Source: Larix kaempferi (Eukaryota > Streptophyta > Pinopsida > Pinales > Pinaceae). From it: a stretch of 64,000 nucleotides of DNA. Below, piece by piece: positions 25,001-36,891 of the stretch; position 1 is the stretch's first letter; each line of letters opens with the position of its first letter. The notes below the pieces were generated by a model. The model was given only the letters and a program-made list of their open reading frames with translations. It was not told the origin of the DNA and searched no databases. The stretch spans positions 1,612,001-1,676,000 of the forward strand of contig BSBM01000059.1 in NCBI GenBank assembly GCA_027924585.1, given 5' to 3'. The translations under genes and the position numbers were made by a program.

Positions 25001-25815
25001 TTGTATTTCAGTTTCATTTGCCAATGCTTAGTTGCAATCTACATAAAAAACCCTAAAAATTGATAACTTAATTTCTGACCGTAGGAACTAAATTTTCTCT
25101 TCAAACCCGCTTATGATTTGTTCTTAAACGTCTAAATACTAAGTTTCATAGATTTCCGACTCCATTAGCCCATAGATTCAGCACTGGTCCCTTTGCCAAA
25201 AACGCCCCTCTAGGGCGTTTTTCTCTTTCAACTGGTTTGGGTCTCTTTGGGGTTTTGGGTACTCTTGATTTGGATTTGTATCGTCATTTTACCCGAGGAA
25301 ATCAAGTTTCAATAGCTGGAAGTGGTTAAAAGCCTTAATTTTACAATGCCCTAGGTCCACCAGTATCGAAATCAATCTCTCCCTTGGGCAGATTTTCTTC
25401 TATTTAATCACTCCTTGCATCATTCACTGCCCTAGTTGATTTTCAGCCATATAAATCTATTACATTTATCATAAGGTATTGCTGGTCACTCATCACATCA
25501 TTGTCATTTCATTGCTTGTGTCCATCAATCGACTGAGATCGGACTTAGGAGCTCATCTACACTCATTCCTTGTTTTTCGTCTCTTATTCTTTGGGTTTGG
25601 GTGTATTTGTTATCTCTCAACCATCACTGGTTGAGCGGGGTCTCCCCCTTGACTAGGGCAAGTGCCTTGTCTAAAGTGACAGTAGCCTTGCCCGATGTGA
25701 CTTCCGTTCATTTCAGCGGAGGACCTGGCTACTGCCGGTTACACCTTCCTAGTTGTCCCCTCTACCGTCCCTATGGGGATATCTACCACGAACAGCTAGA
25801 GAGAATGTGATAACA
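22029..25815 (+). mobile_element. Solo LTR, family I (3787 bp)
   Basis: It starts TGTTATCACAT and ends ATGTGATAACA, an 11-bp perfect terminal inverted repeat, which is longer than the usual TG...CA. A perfect TGTAC duplication flanks it (22024-22028 and 25816-25820). It is homologous in opposite orientation to 3128-6163 and more distantly to 48861-50830 and 58142-61010. No primer site or polypurine tract adjoins, so it is a solo LTR. TATAAG at 24473-24478 is a probable TATA box. All open frames inside are incidental. Confidence 0.88.
24473..24478 (+). promoter_or_regulatory. Probable TATA box of family I LTR
   Basis: TTTCTCTATAAGAGAAGGC. The corresponding region of the copy at 58142-61010 has CTATTTAAAGGAGAG (about 60639-60653). 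It lies inside the block missing from 3128-6163. Confidence 0.45.
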
Positions 25816-25820
25816 TGTAC

Positions 25821-27699
25821 GAGGTGACAATGTATATTCTTCAATTACTTGGAACCATTCCAGTTTCAACTGTTAAGTTTTAACATGGTCAATGCTCCTT
25901 GATGTGGAGGTGTAAAGATAGAAGAAAATTGAATTGAAGTAATGGAAGTTTGAGAGGAGTATCCAAGTTGTTTCTTTATATAGCCTTAAGTGAATGTTCT
26001 TTCTAATTAAGGTGGGAGTCTATATTAATAGATTTAGAAATGGATCAAATTTAAGATTTAAAAAAAATACAGCTCAGAAATTGGATCCCTTCCGGTGCTT
26101 GATATATCCGGGTTTAAGATGGATCTATGCTGGTCTTACTCAACAAGCTTTTATCCCAAGTTTTTTATATTTGGAATCAGGGATGATTTTAGGGGCGAAT
26201 TATAGCCCATGGGCGAATTTTGGGGGGTTTTGAAAATTTAGTGGGCGAATATTTTATTTATATTAAACCTCTTTTTTTCATTATTAAAATTTAGCCCATT
26301 ATTTATTTCCCCAAAAATGCGTTCAAACGAACTTGGCCCAGTCTTATTTACCATAAATTGGGGGAAAAATGATTTTAGACTCCACAAATTCCCCTAAAAT
26401 TCTCCATTCACCCCCCCGATTTCTGGCCATTGAGGTTTTAAATCCAAATTTCCACAATTTTTTGGTTGTAAATCGAAATACGAGTCTCAATCGCCCCTGG
26501 ATTTTCATTCTTGTGAATTTTTTTAAAGAAATTCATCCATAAATCCTGGCATCGAGGCATAATGGACCCATTTCGTCCCTATATATCGACAGGATCAGGT
26601 TTCGGGCTTTCAATTTGATATGGTAAATTTGGTACTTAAAAGGAATATTAGAATTGACTTTTCACTGATATTTTCACAAGTGAAAGGGCTTCTGGGTTTG
26701 CAGGCTCACAAAACATAGCTTGAAGCTTGGGTTAATGTTTAGTTTGGGAAGTTGACACAAGAAGTTCCAGCAACAACGAGCCATAAAAAATATGCCCTTT
26801 TGCACTCCTTTGCCCTAGTAATAACCCATTCCCTGCTTGACTTAGAGACCGGAAGGAAGGGACAAAGTGGAGGATACCTACTGGCAAGAGCCATAGTGGA
26901 CTATATTTGCTACAAGAATTTAACCTCGGAGTCCCATAGTCTATCACACTTAAAGATGCAGCCACAGCTCTCCGCCATTGTAGCAGCAACATATATTGGG
27001 GTTGGGCCTCCTCGGTATTTACATGTGAACACACTTCTACAGAAGGCTGCGTGTTTCCATTTTTTGGCTCCGGAAAAGGTGCGGCTTGTTTTGGGCTTCT
27101 TAGCATTTTAAGTTTTTACTTACTGTGTTGGGAATGATATTGGATTCGCTTGGGCATTTGGGTTGTCAAGGTGGGGGATTGGTTAATTTGTTTTAGAGTT
27201 GTAGTAATGGTCTGGTTTATTCATTCTCAGTAATTCATAAGGTATTTTGATGCTTATCAGGATAAAAAAATTGTGGAAACTTCTGGGGTTGGCGATCCAT
27301 TGCTTGAGTGGTCCATATCCAATCTCTTGTGGCATCAGTATCTTCCATATGGTCATGAATTTCCAAAGCCTATAGATGATTTATAGTTGCTTTTCATAAT
27401 GAAAAACTTGAAAATGAGTTTTTTTTTTGAGTCACGGGTTGAATTGGGTTCCTTGGCTCCTAATCTGGGACTTCAATGACTTCAATCACAGCTTGGTAGC
27501 ATCTCAAATGCGAGTGATTTCAAGCACAAGTTGAGAACCCTTGCATTCCTCTACTATCTATCTCAGAAGTCTTGGCTAACAAACTTTGATCATGGCATGA
27601 TTATGGGGGCATCCTTTATCCTTGGAGGCATACATTAATCTCTTACCAAAGTGGCCTCTGACTAGGATGGAAAGACCCCACTCTTTGACTGCTCTTCTG
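25821..27699. other. Intergenic or intronic, no gene identified
   Basis: Overlapping open frames of about 120 codons on both strands at 26732-27111 show no family resemblance. If the FPP gene once extended further upstream, its N-terminal exons should lie on the minus strand here or beyond; I did not find them. Confidence 0.45.
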
Positions 27700-28345
27700 A
27701 CCTGCAATCACTTGCAACAATCCCACAATATCACCATCCTTGGTAGGTTTCCTTGTGTATTCTTGTGTTTTTCTAAATGTACTTTTCTCATCAGTCAATG
27801 AATTTCTGATGTCTTGGCATCTTGCCTTAACTCCTCATTAATCAAACACTGAATCTGAAGGTCCTAACCATTTATTTTAATTGCTAGCATAGTCCATAGA
27901 CCCAATAGACAAAAAATGTCACAACTCTTCCCCATGAACCACAATTGGTGATGCTTTTGCAAGTCTCTTTAAGTTACATCATTTAGTATAGTATACCCAA
28001 AAAGATGTGACATTCCATCATCCCTCTTTATGCCATGCCCATATTTTTCAATAATCACAGTTTCAGAGTCCACTTGGTTGTTATTGAATGAGGATATCTT
28101 ATTGCATCTCTTGGTCAAATAACTGACTGTGGTGCATTTATGAGGATGACAAGATACTTTGGTATATTGGGAGAAGCTATGCCAAAAGCCATTTCCATGT
28201 ATAAGTTTATTTAACATGGTCAGCATAGTTTTTACCAATACACATTATGGCTTTAGGAGGCCTAGGTATAGAAGAAAGCAATTTCATATATTCTAATTGG
28301 ATACTTGGGCCTTCAAGTTTCATACAATTGTAAAGAAAGTCCCTA
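27700..28345 (-). pseudogene. Fumarylacetoacetate hydrolase (FAH) family pseudogene
   Basis: Read on the minus strand in shifting frames, the region contains, in family order, IPRPPKAIMCIGKNYADHV (from about 28269), then IPKYLVILINAPQSV, then DDGMSHLFGYTILNDVT followed after a stop by RDLQKHHQLWFMGKSCD. Next come DLQIQCLINEELRQDAKTS (about 27870-27805) and KDGDIVG. These correspond to the FAH/FAHD fold: 'GxNYxDH', 'PVIFxK', 'VFGYTxxNDVTARDLQ', 'FLGKSxDTFCP', 'LRIxCWVNGELRQ', 'GDIIxTGTP'. The intact enzymes cleave C-C bonds of acylpyruvates or decarboxylate oxaloacetate in mitochondria. Here several stops and at least three frameshifts abolish function. Absence of introns between these blocks could mean one long exon or a processed copy. 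Confidence 0.72.
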
Positions 28346-29831
28346 TCATGTATATCACATGCCTCTCATGTATGCACAAATGCTTTCACTGCAACATCTC
28401 TGGATGTATTTCAATAGGTTTGCCTGTATATTTCACTTTCACGTTGTACTCAAGAAGGAATAAATATCTATTAAGATATATTGAGATGATATATATGTTA
28501 CTTCTAATAAACCTAGTTTAAAACTATCCAAAATAAGTTTAGGCCATGTATCTAAAAACACCATGATTGACTATATTTGCAATACAACAAGATGACTACA
28601 TTGCATTATATCAAAAAATTGGAAAGCCAATCCTTGTGCTTTCAAAATATGCATCTAATAAAAATATATCAAGAGTTTATTTGATTATGAGTAAACATAG
28701 AGATTATTTGATTCTCTGACAAAATATAAAGGTGACTTGTATATGCAGATCATAGGAATGTCTATAGCTAACTTCAAAAAGAAGTGATACCTCCTTTCTC
28801 CAATGCAATTCTTCTTCAAACTTGTGACCATGAAACTAACCTATGGTAACAACAATGCATTTAGGCAACATGCACAAAAGATTGAAGGAAATGAGCGATA
28901 ACAAAGGTTGTTTTTCCTTTTTCTTTACAAATTTGAAGCATTTGGTCTTCCAATTCACTAGTGAGTTTATTAAACTTCCTTTTATTTAAACAATCCAGGG
29001 ACTACATATATGGCAAGCATAGTAATGCTCATAAAATTTATGTCATCGTGTAATCTTTCACTGACTAAGTTCACTGGAAATATGTTGTTTTATGTGAGAT
29101 ATCTTATAAATTCGGTAGCAGTGGTTGTGACTCCTCCTATAATGGCGTCCTTCATCATCTTGTCTATGTTGTAATGTTGATCACCAAAGGACATGGGTTC
29201 TCCAGTCATAGCACCACTTATTAAAGAATTCTTCTGCCTAAACCATAAAAACATATCAGTTGAAAAATATTCACCTTCCGTCCATACAAAAATGGATTAT
29301 ATTTCTTAAATATTGTCCATTGCTTGATGCATGTTGTAAATTGACTAGTTCCAAAGTAGGCTGAGTGCATACAATGCTGCTGCTACAGGTATCAAAGGAG
29401 TGGTTCTTTTTTATGTTTTATCCCTTAGATAGAACTGAAGACTGGTTGCATTTTGTCACCATTAGAATGAGGGAAAAATATTGGATTTCCTCTGTACCTA
29501 ATGTGATTCATCTGCCAGATGCCTTTCTTCATATTTCAGTTGATCTAAAACACTGGATATATGCCATATATCTATAATTCTGGGTCATGCCATGATTTCT
29601 CCTAACCAACCCCTTAACATCTTCATTTTTTGGGTGTGACACATAGGAAACAAACACTGCTGTCTAGAAGTGTTAGGGTGGTTGTTCATTTTAGTCAAGG
29701 AAATTACCTCCCTCAGCACTTACTTTATGACTATCTTAAAAATGATCCTACTTCTCACAAGCATCTTGATCCTACTGGAAGTACAAAACACAGGTAGACA
29801 TCCTAGTATCTGGACTATGCCAAATGCTTTG
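28346..29831. other. No gene identified
   Basis: The beginning may hold decayed FAH N-terminal sequence. An open frame at 29365-29577 (plus) contains KEWFFFMFYPLDR, vaguely NAC-like, but I do not accept it. No other signal. Confidence 0.4.
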
Positions 29832-29874
29832 AATCTTGGTAAACTATTTAATTATAGAAATAGTTACCAAGATT
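29832..29874. repeat. Hairpin-forming inverted repeat
   Basis: AATCTTGGTAAACTATTT (29832-29849) is complementary to AAATAGTTACCAAGATT (29858-29874) except for one unpaired A, with an 8-base loop. Could be a small MITE core or chance. Confidence 0.7.
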
Positions 29875-29884
29875 GGAACCCGAG

Positions 29885-30520
29885 GCCCATCATGTCATCC
29901 CCCCATTGAGTTCGTTGGTCCTTCCCATCTCAATCTCTTTCATTTCTTCCTTAACAAATTCACTTGCAGCAATAAACACATTCATGCACTTTGCCAAACA
30001 ATGGACATTATTGTTAAAGCCTCCAATACTAATATTTAATGCTGAAGTACTCCAAATATGGTAACTAGCCCCATGTAACAACACCACCCATTTGAGTAAT
30101 GCAGTATTACGATCTGTGGTCATACCCAAAGTGTTGGTTAATGCTTTCAACTTTTGAATATAATCTCTATCATACAGAGAAGCTGGTAAGTATTTTGTGA
30201 AGTTAGAAAATAAAGAGAATAACAGAGGAACAAAGAGCTAAAGTACTATACTTGTTCTTCCTTCTAGATAACCTAATCAATAGTGATTTTGTTGTTTGAA
30301 TTCCTCAATTTGATGCACTTATACTCTAAAAGAAAGGCACTAATTTCTTGCAACATATTTCTCACATTGGTTGATTACATATCTGTTTTTTAAGTGTCAA
30401 GGAACCGAGGAAATATTCTAAGTGACATTTAACATTCATCCAACTGTTGATATCAATGAAACTGCTCACAATAATCCATTCTAGCTATATCCTGTAAGGC
30501 ATTTCCAGAATTTGCGCCAT
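29885..30520 (-). pseudogene. Unrecognised coding relic
   Basis: On the minus strand an open frame from about 30195 to 29893 reads in part SLYDRDYIQKLKALTNTLG and later HIWSTSALNISIGGFNNNV, ending with a charged EFVKEEMKEIEMGR tract. Further upstream (30520-30240) another frame reads NALQDIARMDYCEQF and VRNMLQEISAFLLEYK, broken by stops that sit where Gln or Trp would fit. The composition looks protein-like and the two parts may be neighbouring exons of one gene. I do not recognise the family and assign no function. Confidence 0.35.
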
Positions 30521-30892
30521 GTTAATTTATATGCCCTTTGAGGGTGCAATGTGCTCAGATTTTCCAAGACTTGATATTTACTGTTGTTTACTACTGCAAA
30601 AGGCCAGGAATAGGTCTTAGTGTTTCCTAGGTTTTGGATATTAGTTGTTGTCTAATGGTCAAAAACCCCCATAGACCCACAGGACTAACCTAGATCTATG
30701 AAATTTGAATTTTTTAGGAGGGAGAATTACACATAGGGATGACAGGCTTGTGTTCCTATGTCACACATTGAATTCATATGTCTCTACCAACCATAAGTTC
30801 ATATGTCTCTACCCACCATATTTTCTTGACATCCCTTTTTCAGTTTTTTGCTTATTTATTATTGTTGGAAGTTTCAAATTACATCAAACCTT

Positions 30893-31125
30893 CCAAATAT
30901 CCTTTTATATATCCTTCTCTTTTTGATGCTACCTTTTATTCCTTCTATCACCATCATCATGTGTTAAAATAACTCTTTGGATTGAATTAGAATAATTTTT
31001 TTACCAAATGTCCTTTAATATATCCTTTCTTATGTTGATGCTACCTTTTAATCCTTCTATCACCATCATCATGTGTTAAAATAACTCACTCGATTGAATT
31101 ACAATAAATTTTTACATCTTCAAAT
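30893..31125. repeat. Tandem duplication, period about 121 bp
   Basis: Two diverged copies (about 30893-31013 and 31014-31125) share CACCATCATCATGTGTTAAA and GATGCTACCTTTTA. Confidence 0.85.
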
Positions 31126-32395
31126 GAAATATTGGTATATTCATTTATTAGTATTACAGGTTTTGAATATGTTGGGAGAGAGAAATTTACTCATATCCTG
31201 TATAAAATTATATGTTCTCTGCTTTTAATTATCTTATTAGTTCTTTTATTTTATTAGCCAATCTCTCATTGGTGCTTTCACATTTGTTATGGCCCATTCT
31301 TTCGATCCCTTCCTGTGGTATTATGAATGTCCCCAGTGATCTCTATCACATATCATGGTGAACTGAGCAAGCTGAAGGTGTCTCTGGCAAATATCCATGG
31401 GCTAACCATAGATTTCATCTATGGAACTGCTATATGTGATGGAAGATCACATAGGCAATGATCATAAAGTCACTCCTACATGTGAAGGGGTGACAACCCT
31501 GAAAGACAGGCATGCAACCTACCTATGACATTTGCTAATTATTTCTGTCTAGTACAGCTTCAGTCTCCTCTCTCCATGCCAGTTGTTCTTGCTTCAAACA
31601 TCATGAAATCCATTCCTCAAAAATTTTGTTACCCAGTCCTGGTTAGCTTCCAACAAAACACAACTTTTCATATAATTTCATTTCTTAAATTTTTCATGAT
31701 GAGAAATTTGGAAAGAGTTAAGGTTTCTTTACAGGAAAAAATGGTTACTACTAGGAAACTGAACTGACAAACATCTTAAGTGAAAACCATTAAGGTCAAT
31801 ATCCTTAGGTGATTAAGAACCAAGATTCCTCATATATAGTTAACCGCCAGCAGTGAGGACAATATTGCATATGCAAGCAATGAGTCTATTGCAAGTAAAA
31901 GTAACATATTTATAGCATGTATCAACTTCTACTAGTACTACGCAGTCAAGTTTAACTTTCTACTGTTTCCAGAACATTTGCAAACAAATACAAAAATACT
32001 AACTAAGTTTCAATAGACATGAAAGTTATGAATTAAGCAAGGTTTCTTTCCATGTATGTAACTGGGAAAACATACTGGAGAATTCTAGAACTCAGTGGTC
32101 CATGTATGCAAATAGAAAAGAGATACAGAATATTACATTGCTTCATTAGGTATCTCTTTTATCCTCAAAGGTGGAATGGGAAGAGAAATCCCAAGTGTTA
32201 CAAGCCGCTGCGCTATTGTGTCTACAGGCTCATCACCTCCACCATAGCTCTCTGCTATTACGACTGGCTGCAACAGATCTCCAACTGATTACACATATAA
32301 CACTGACATTTGCCTGTAAATTAATAGACACGTATATATACTATATAGAAGGCGATAGATGCTTAAAATATAGAACCTAGAAATATTTCACTCAC
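31126..32395. other. No gene identified; probable FLV intron
   Basis: Follows a splice-donor-like site at 32395 on the minus strand. No next FLV exon was found before 31126. Confidence 0.4.
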
Positions 32396-32579
32396 CTGTT
32401 TGGGCTTCACAGCAGCATAAATCGTAGTGATAGCTTTATTAGCAGGTCCCGAGCTAAGAGGCCCCATAATAACAACTCCCGCACATCTGCTAACACATTC
32501 TATCATATCTTGAATGTCTACTATGTTAAGATCCATCATCTCCACTCCAGTTTGTTTTCGTCAGACCTCTTGCTAAAGT
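32396..32579 (-). pseudogene. Flavodiiron protein (FLV) exon, frameshifted
   Basis: A 184-bp exon on the minus strand is framed by TTTTGTAG| (acceptor, 32580) and CAG|GTGAG (donor, 32395). It encodes TLARGLTKT and then, after a 4-bp duplication of AAAC that shifts the frame, GVEMMDLNIVDIQDMIECVS, the next block RCAGVVIMGPLSSGP, and TTIYAAVKPKQ. This is the flavodoxin-like FMN domain of class C flavodiiron proteins (FLVA/FLVB), where 'AxARGLTKTGV..EMVDL' and 'AAVKPKQ' are typical. In gymnosperms and mosses these are plastid proteins that pass electrons from photosystem I to oxygen. The splice sites show it comes from an intron-bearing gene, not a cDNA copy. I found no flanking exons, so this is a pseudogene or an isolated exon of one with huge introns. 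Confidence 0.7.
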
Positions 32580-32840
32580 CTACAAAATATGAAACAATAA
32601 TGAATACAGTATGATCCAATTGTGCAAAAACACATTAGAAATCAACAGTAAAAATTCATAATATCTGAACTGATTCTGATATCATGTTGCATATATTTCT
32701 TGCCAACATATAATTAGTCCGTTCCCTTCACAACATTGAAAGTTAAACATATTGGCTTAACTAGTAATCGCCTCTTGTTAGTCACTATTAACTACATATC
32801 TTCAGGGCACATTGTCAATTTCAATTCCTCAATGAGAGAA

Positions 32841-33059
32841 GATCATCCTCAACTAACATACTTGAGAAACAATGTTATCTATAAGCACGTATGTCTGAAA
32901 TAAAGACCAAATCTAAATGGAAGAATTGTTAAGAAAAAGGATAAAAAATTGATCATCCTCAACTAACATACTTGAGAACAATGTTATCTATAAGCACGCA
33001 TGTCTGAAATAAAGACCAAATCTAAATGGAAGAATTATTAAGAAAAAGGATAAAAAATT
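32841..33059. repeat. Tandem duplication, 110-bp unit
   Basis: 32841-32950 and 32951-33059 are nearly identical, with about four differences, so the event is recent relative to other changes here. Confidence 0.95.
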
Positions 33060-36000
33060 GTATCACTACTAAACAGCTTCAACAAAGAAGGTCTATATAA
33101 CATAATCTAGTCACAATGATGACAAGCAAGAATTAATATTAATGACATCACCCCTCATATTGCATGAGGGTTACACTTCAGATTTTCATCACAATGGACG
33201 GGTTTTGCAGCATGGTATCTATGGAGTTTTTGAGGGATTGGGGTATACACCTTCATGACAGTTTGGCTTGCTCCTAGTGGATTATTTGATGGATATCTTT
33301 TGGCCTGATTGAGTTGTTTTGGTGGACAAGACTCATTTTCTCCTTGGAGTGGTCATGTTTGATGGTTCATCTTGTGGTACTCTTCATTTTTTGATGGATC
33401 AGCTAGTTAGATGATATTTGATGAAGTACTTGCACCTTGCATATCATGATCTATTTTGGTGCTCAGCACATTTGAATGCTGATCTAGCTCTTGTCGGGGA
33501 GTTCTCTAGTGATTATTGATGGATTACTTATGGTATTGCATGATTCTAGAGCATGATGGTGTTACATTATTGGTTTGTCACAAGGAGGAGGTGTTCCACA
33601 TTGTCCCCTTTGTTATGTTCACCACATGACTAGGTTTGCATATGGTTTAGGTGTGGTATGATGATACTTGGGCCTTGTTATCCCCAAAATGCAAGGGTAT
33701 CTTGAGGGTTCCATTCAGTTTCAGATCAGGGATCATTTTTCTTTTTACACTACCTGCCTCACCTACAGAAACACTTATATTACCATGCAAGATCTACTGA
33801 ACGTGACTTCTATACTCAAATAGATTTGGTGTCCACTGTCCAGATATTTACAATGGATGATAGAGGAGGATTCATCTCTGTTTAAGGCTTATGTTTTCCA
33901 GGCATATACTAAGCCCACAAGCAGTATTCAACCCACTGTATATTCGCAACAGCAATAAACAAACTGTGTCAGCACAAGGAAGATAAACATCTTCTGAGAA
34001 CTCTCAAGAATTACAACCTTGACCAATACCAGATCGAAGACCCAAAATGATTGAATAAGAGAGGGTGTTTCTCTGTTCAGAATTATTATTGTTGTCAGGC
34101 ACTTCAGTACTAATCTTTCATGCTTTGGAGACTCGATTCCTGAACGATGACCTTGCAGACCTTTTCACTCATTTTCAGATGCATGAAAGAAATTTTTAGC
34201 GTCTTAGATGATGCATTGGGTAGAGCGCTCAGCTTTGTGTTAATGGGTGTCTGAATTTTGCTAGGCTATCTGTGAGCTTTATTTCTTTTTAGAAATGCAG
34301 GGAATAGCCTTATTCATGGTAGAGACAAACTAGGATCAAGGAATCCTGAAAGAACTTGTTCTAGAACTCTAGTATTTGACCTCATCATGTTATTTTATGA
34401 CTAAGTTTGTAGTAAGCCTGTCAAATACCCTCAATGTAATCTGCACAAGAAGCTTATTGATTTTAAAGGGACCAACTTGTCCCAACAAATATTGGGGCCG
34501 ACCTATCCTTTGCTTGTGTTCTATTTTGAAGGGAAAATGTATCCTAGTTGCAACTGGTGCCTGGATATGGGCAACCGAGTACCCACTTGCTTGGGAAATT
34601 CATTCTGCCCCTCAAGCAAAGACTGGATGACAGTCAATTCGCCAATTGTTGTTAGGATGGTAGTATGGTGCTCAACTTATGGCACCCTCCTCTCCTCTCC
34701 TCTATAGGGTGGAGTCCAAGCTCATTGATAAATATCTGACAACACTTGTAACTACTAGGCCATTCAATTTATGCAAAAAACCCAATTGTACAGCGCAAGA
34801 GATTTTAAAAGGAAAACTGTGAATAACAACATCTTTTCTTACATGGAGGCAACTTGATCGATTCCCAAGCGTTGTTCCTCTTGAGTTGACCTTCATGGCC
34901 TTCTCACACTCATCCTTGCCTTTTGCTTCATCATAATTCTGGGTTTCACATGAATTTAGAACAACAAACATTAAAGCAAAATTCACATTCTCATCACTTC
35001 ACCATTTCTCTTTTCTTTCAGAAAACTTCTATCAACTTAAAATAACACATCCAAATGCAGGCTCTATCTAGTTATCTCATTGATTGAAATAAGATTCTTA
35101 CTCAAACCTGGTATTTTAAGTCCTGTAGGTGAATGGATCTTATTCAAGCATATTGATCAGCTGAAAGTGGAGAATTTTCAGCAGCAAACTAAGGAGAAGT
35201 GTCTAGTTGTGGTTTATCATATCACTTGGCAGTTGGCACCTACTGACAAAGTCAAACAACCGTTATTGAGAGGTCACTTAGTTCATTAAGAGTTTATTGC
35301 ATTATTCAGGCAGCCATACCATTAGATCCACATTTGAAAAGTGCGTTCAGCTTGAAAATAATTTTTGGATTGGTTTCTTGCTGGATCCTTTGTGATGCTG
35401 AAACATGGTTACTTTGGCCCTATTTGATCGATATTTCAGACCTGTAACAGCAGCATCCTCAAGATTTAATAAGAGTAAATGAGAAACAGATTTGACCCAT
35501 AATAGTATTTGAAATTGGTTATCCTCGTCAGAAGCTTGCTAGAGGGTTTTTGAACCTGTTTCACCATCAATAACGACCTAAACATTGGCCATCCATCTCT
35601 TGATGCACTTGAGCTGAGTGCTGAGTTGCATTTCTGGTTTTGTTTAAAAATCTATTGTATGGTAGTCGATGTCCAATTTACGAATGTATTTTGTTTGGCA
35701 TTTACGCTGGTTGCATGTTTGTGAGTATTTGCTGGTTATTCAAAAATAATAAAATATTGATGTTTCCTTTCGAAACAATCCTTTTACCTAGACAGTTACC
35801 ATAAGTGTATTCTGATATAATTCTTTGGTCACCTTTCTTCTTTGTATAGAGGCTTCTATATATGCCAATGGCCGTAGATTGTTATGGATATGATACGATT
35901 TAATGCTCAGCCAACTGATTGCTCTTTTCGAAATTGGATTTGTATTCTTGTTTACAGCTTAGTGATATTCATTTTCTGGCTTTTGCATTAGACTTTATAA

Positions 36001-36143
36001 TAACGGTTTCTAATACAGAAAGACATCATACTTCACAAAATTATGAGGTTCACAAAAAACTTATTCATTCTACATAGTCCCCGGTCCATTTTAGGAACAA
36101 CTTTTTTCGGGGTATGTTTCCCCTGGTTGGGTATGTTTCGGGG
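33060..36143. other. No gene identified
   Basis: Only short frames such as 34376-34707 (plus) and 34702-34986 (minus). None matches a family I know, and no LTR ends or terminal repeats were seen. Earlier FLV exons could be hidden here but I did not find them. Confidence 0.45.
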
Positions 36144-36870
36144 TATAATCCATGGCCCTTTGGAAAGTGGCTCCTGCATTTGTAAGGCCAAAGGGCATTC
36201 TCAGATACTCAAAGGTTCCCCAAGGTGTTGTAAAGGCAGTTTTATGTTTATCCTCTGGGTTGATGACAACCTGGTTGTATCCTGAAAATCCATCAAGCAT
36301 GGACATCATATTAGATCCAGTGACCCGTTGGAGGAGGGTCTCCATGTTGGGAAGTGGATAATTGTCTTTCTGGCACGCCATGTTTAGGTTTCTGAAGTCT
36401 ATGCATATTCTGATACTTCCATTCTTCTTTATTACGACAACTAGGTTGGAGCACCATGAAGTGTGTCGGGTAGGAGCTATAATGCCTGCTGCTAACATCT
36501 TTTCTAGCTCTCTTTTGATAATAGGAGCCAACTTAGGATTTATTTGCCTTAGTTTCTGACGAAAAGGCTTAGCATTTTGCATTTCCGGTTTAAGGGGAAT
36601 GGTATGTTGGAATACATCTTCCCTATAGGCCTTCAACTCGTCATAAGTAAAGGCAAATATATCTCTAAACTCTCTGACAAGGTTTATTAGTGCATTTCTT
36701 TCTTTTTCTGACGTTCCTTTTCCAATTTTTATGATTTTTGGAGCTGTTTCTGTTCCGATGTTAACCTCAATGTAATCCCCTGGCTTCATTTGGTCAATGC
36801 TGTTCTTCTTCCCATCATGCCTATCAAAGATGTTCTCTAACTTAGTGAAACCACGTGAAATTGGGTTCAT
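36144..36870 (-). pseudogene. Gypsy reverse transcriptase, truncated
   Basis: About 242 residues before the breakpoint. It contains KPFRQKLRQINPKL, VVVIKKNGSIRICIDFRNLN, motif A SMLDGFSGYNQ, FTTPWGTFEYLRMPFGLTNAG (motif B) and ends at ATFQRAMDY. The YxDD catalytic motif, connection and RNase H that should follow are absent: the frame runs into unrelated sequence after about 36144. It lies in the same frame as the upstream 36892-37962 segment, separated only by one TAG codon, so it was part of one polyprotein. Confidence 0.88.
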
Positions 36871-36891
36871 GGGCTGGCTTTCATCTTTATA

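Noticed and set aside
26732-27111. Overlapping frames of about 120 codons on opposite strands
   Set aside because: No recognisable motif on either strand; mirrored open frames point to chance composition.
29365-29577. Frame with KEWFFFMFYPLDR resembling the start of a NAC domain block
   Set aside because: The following residues do not match the rest of the NAC domain, and no flanking NAC motifs were found.
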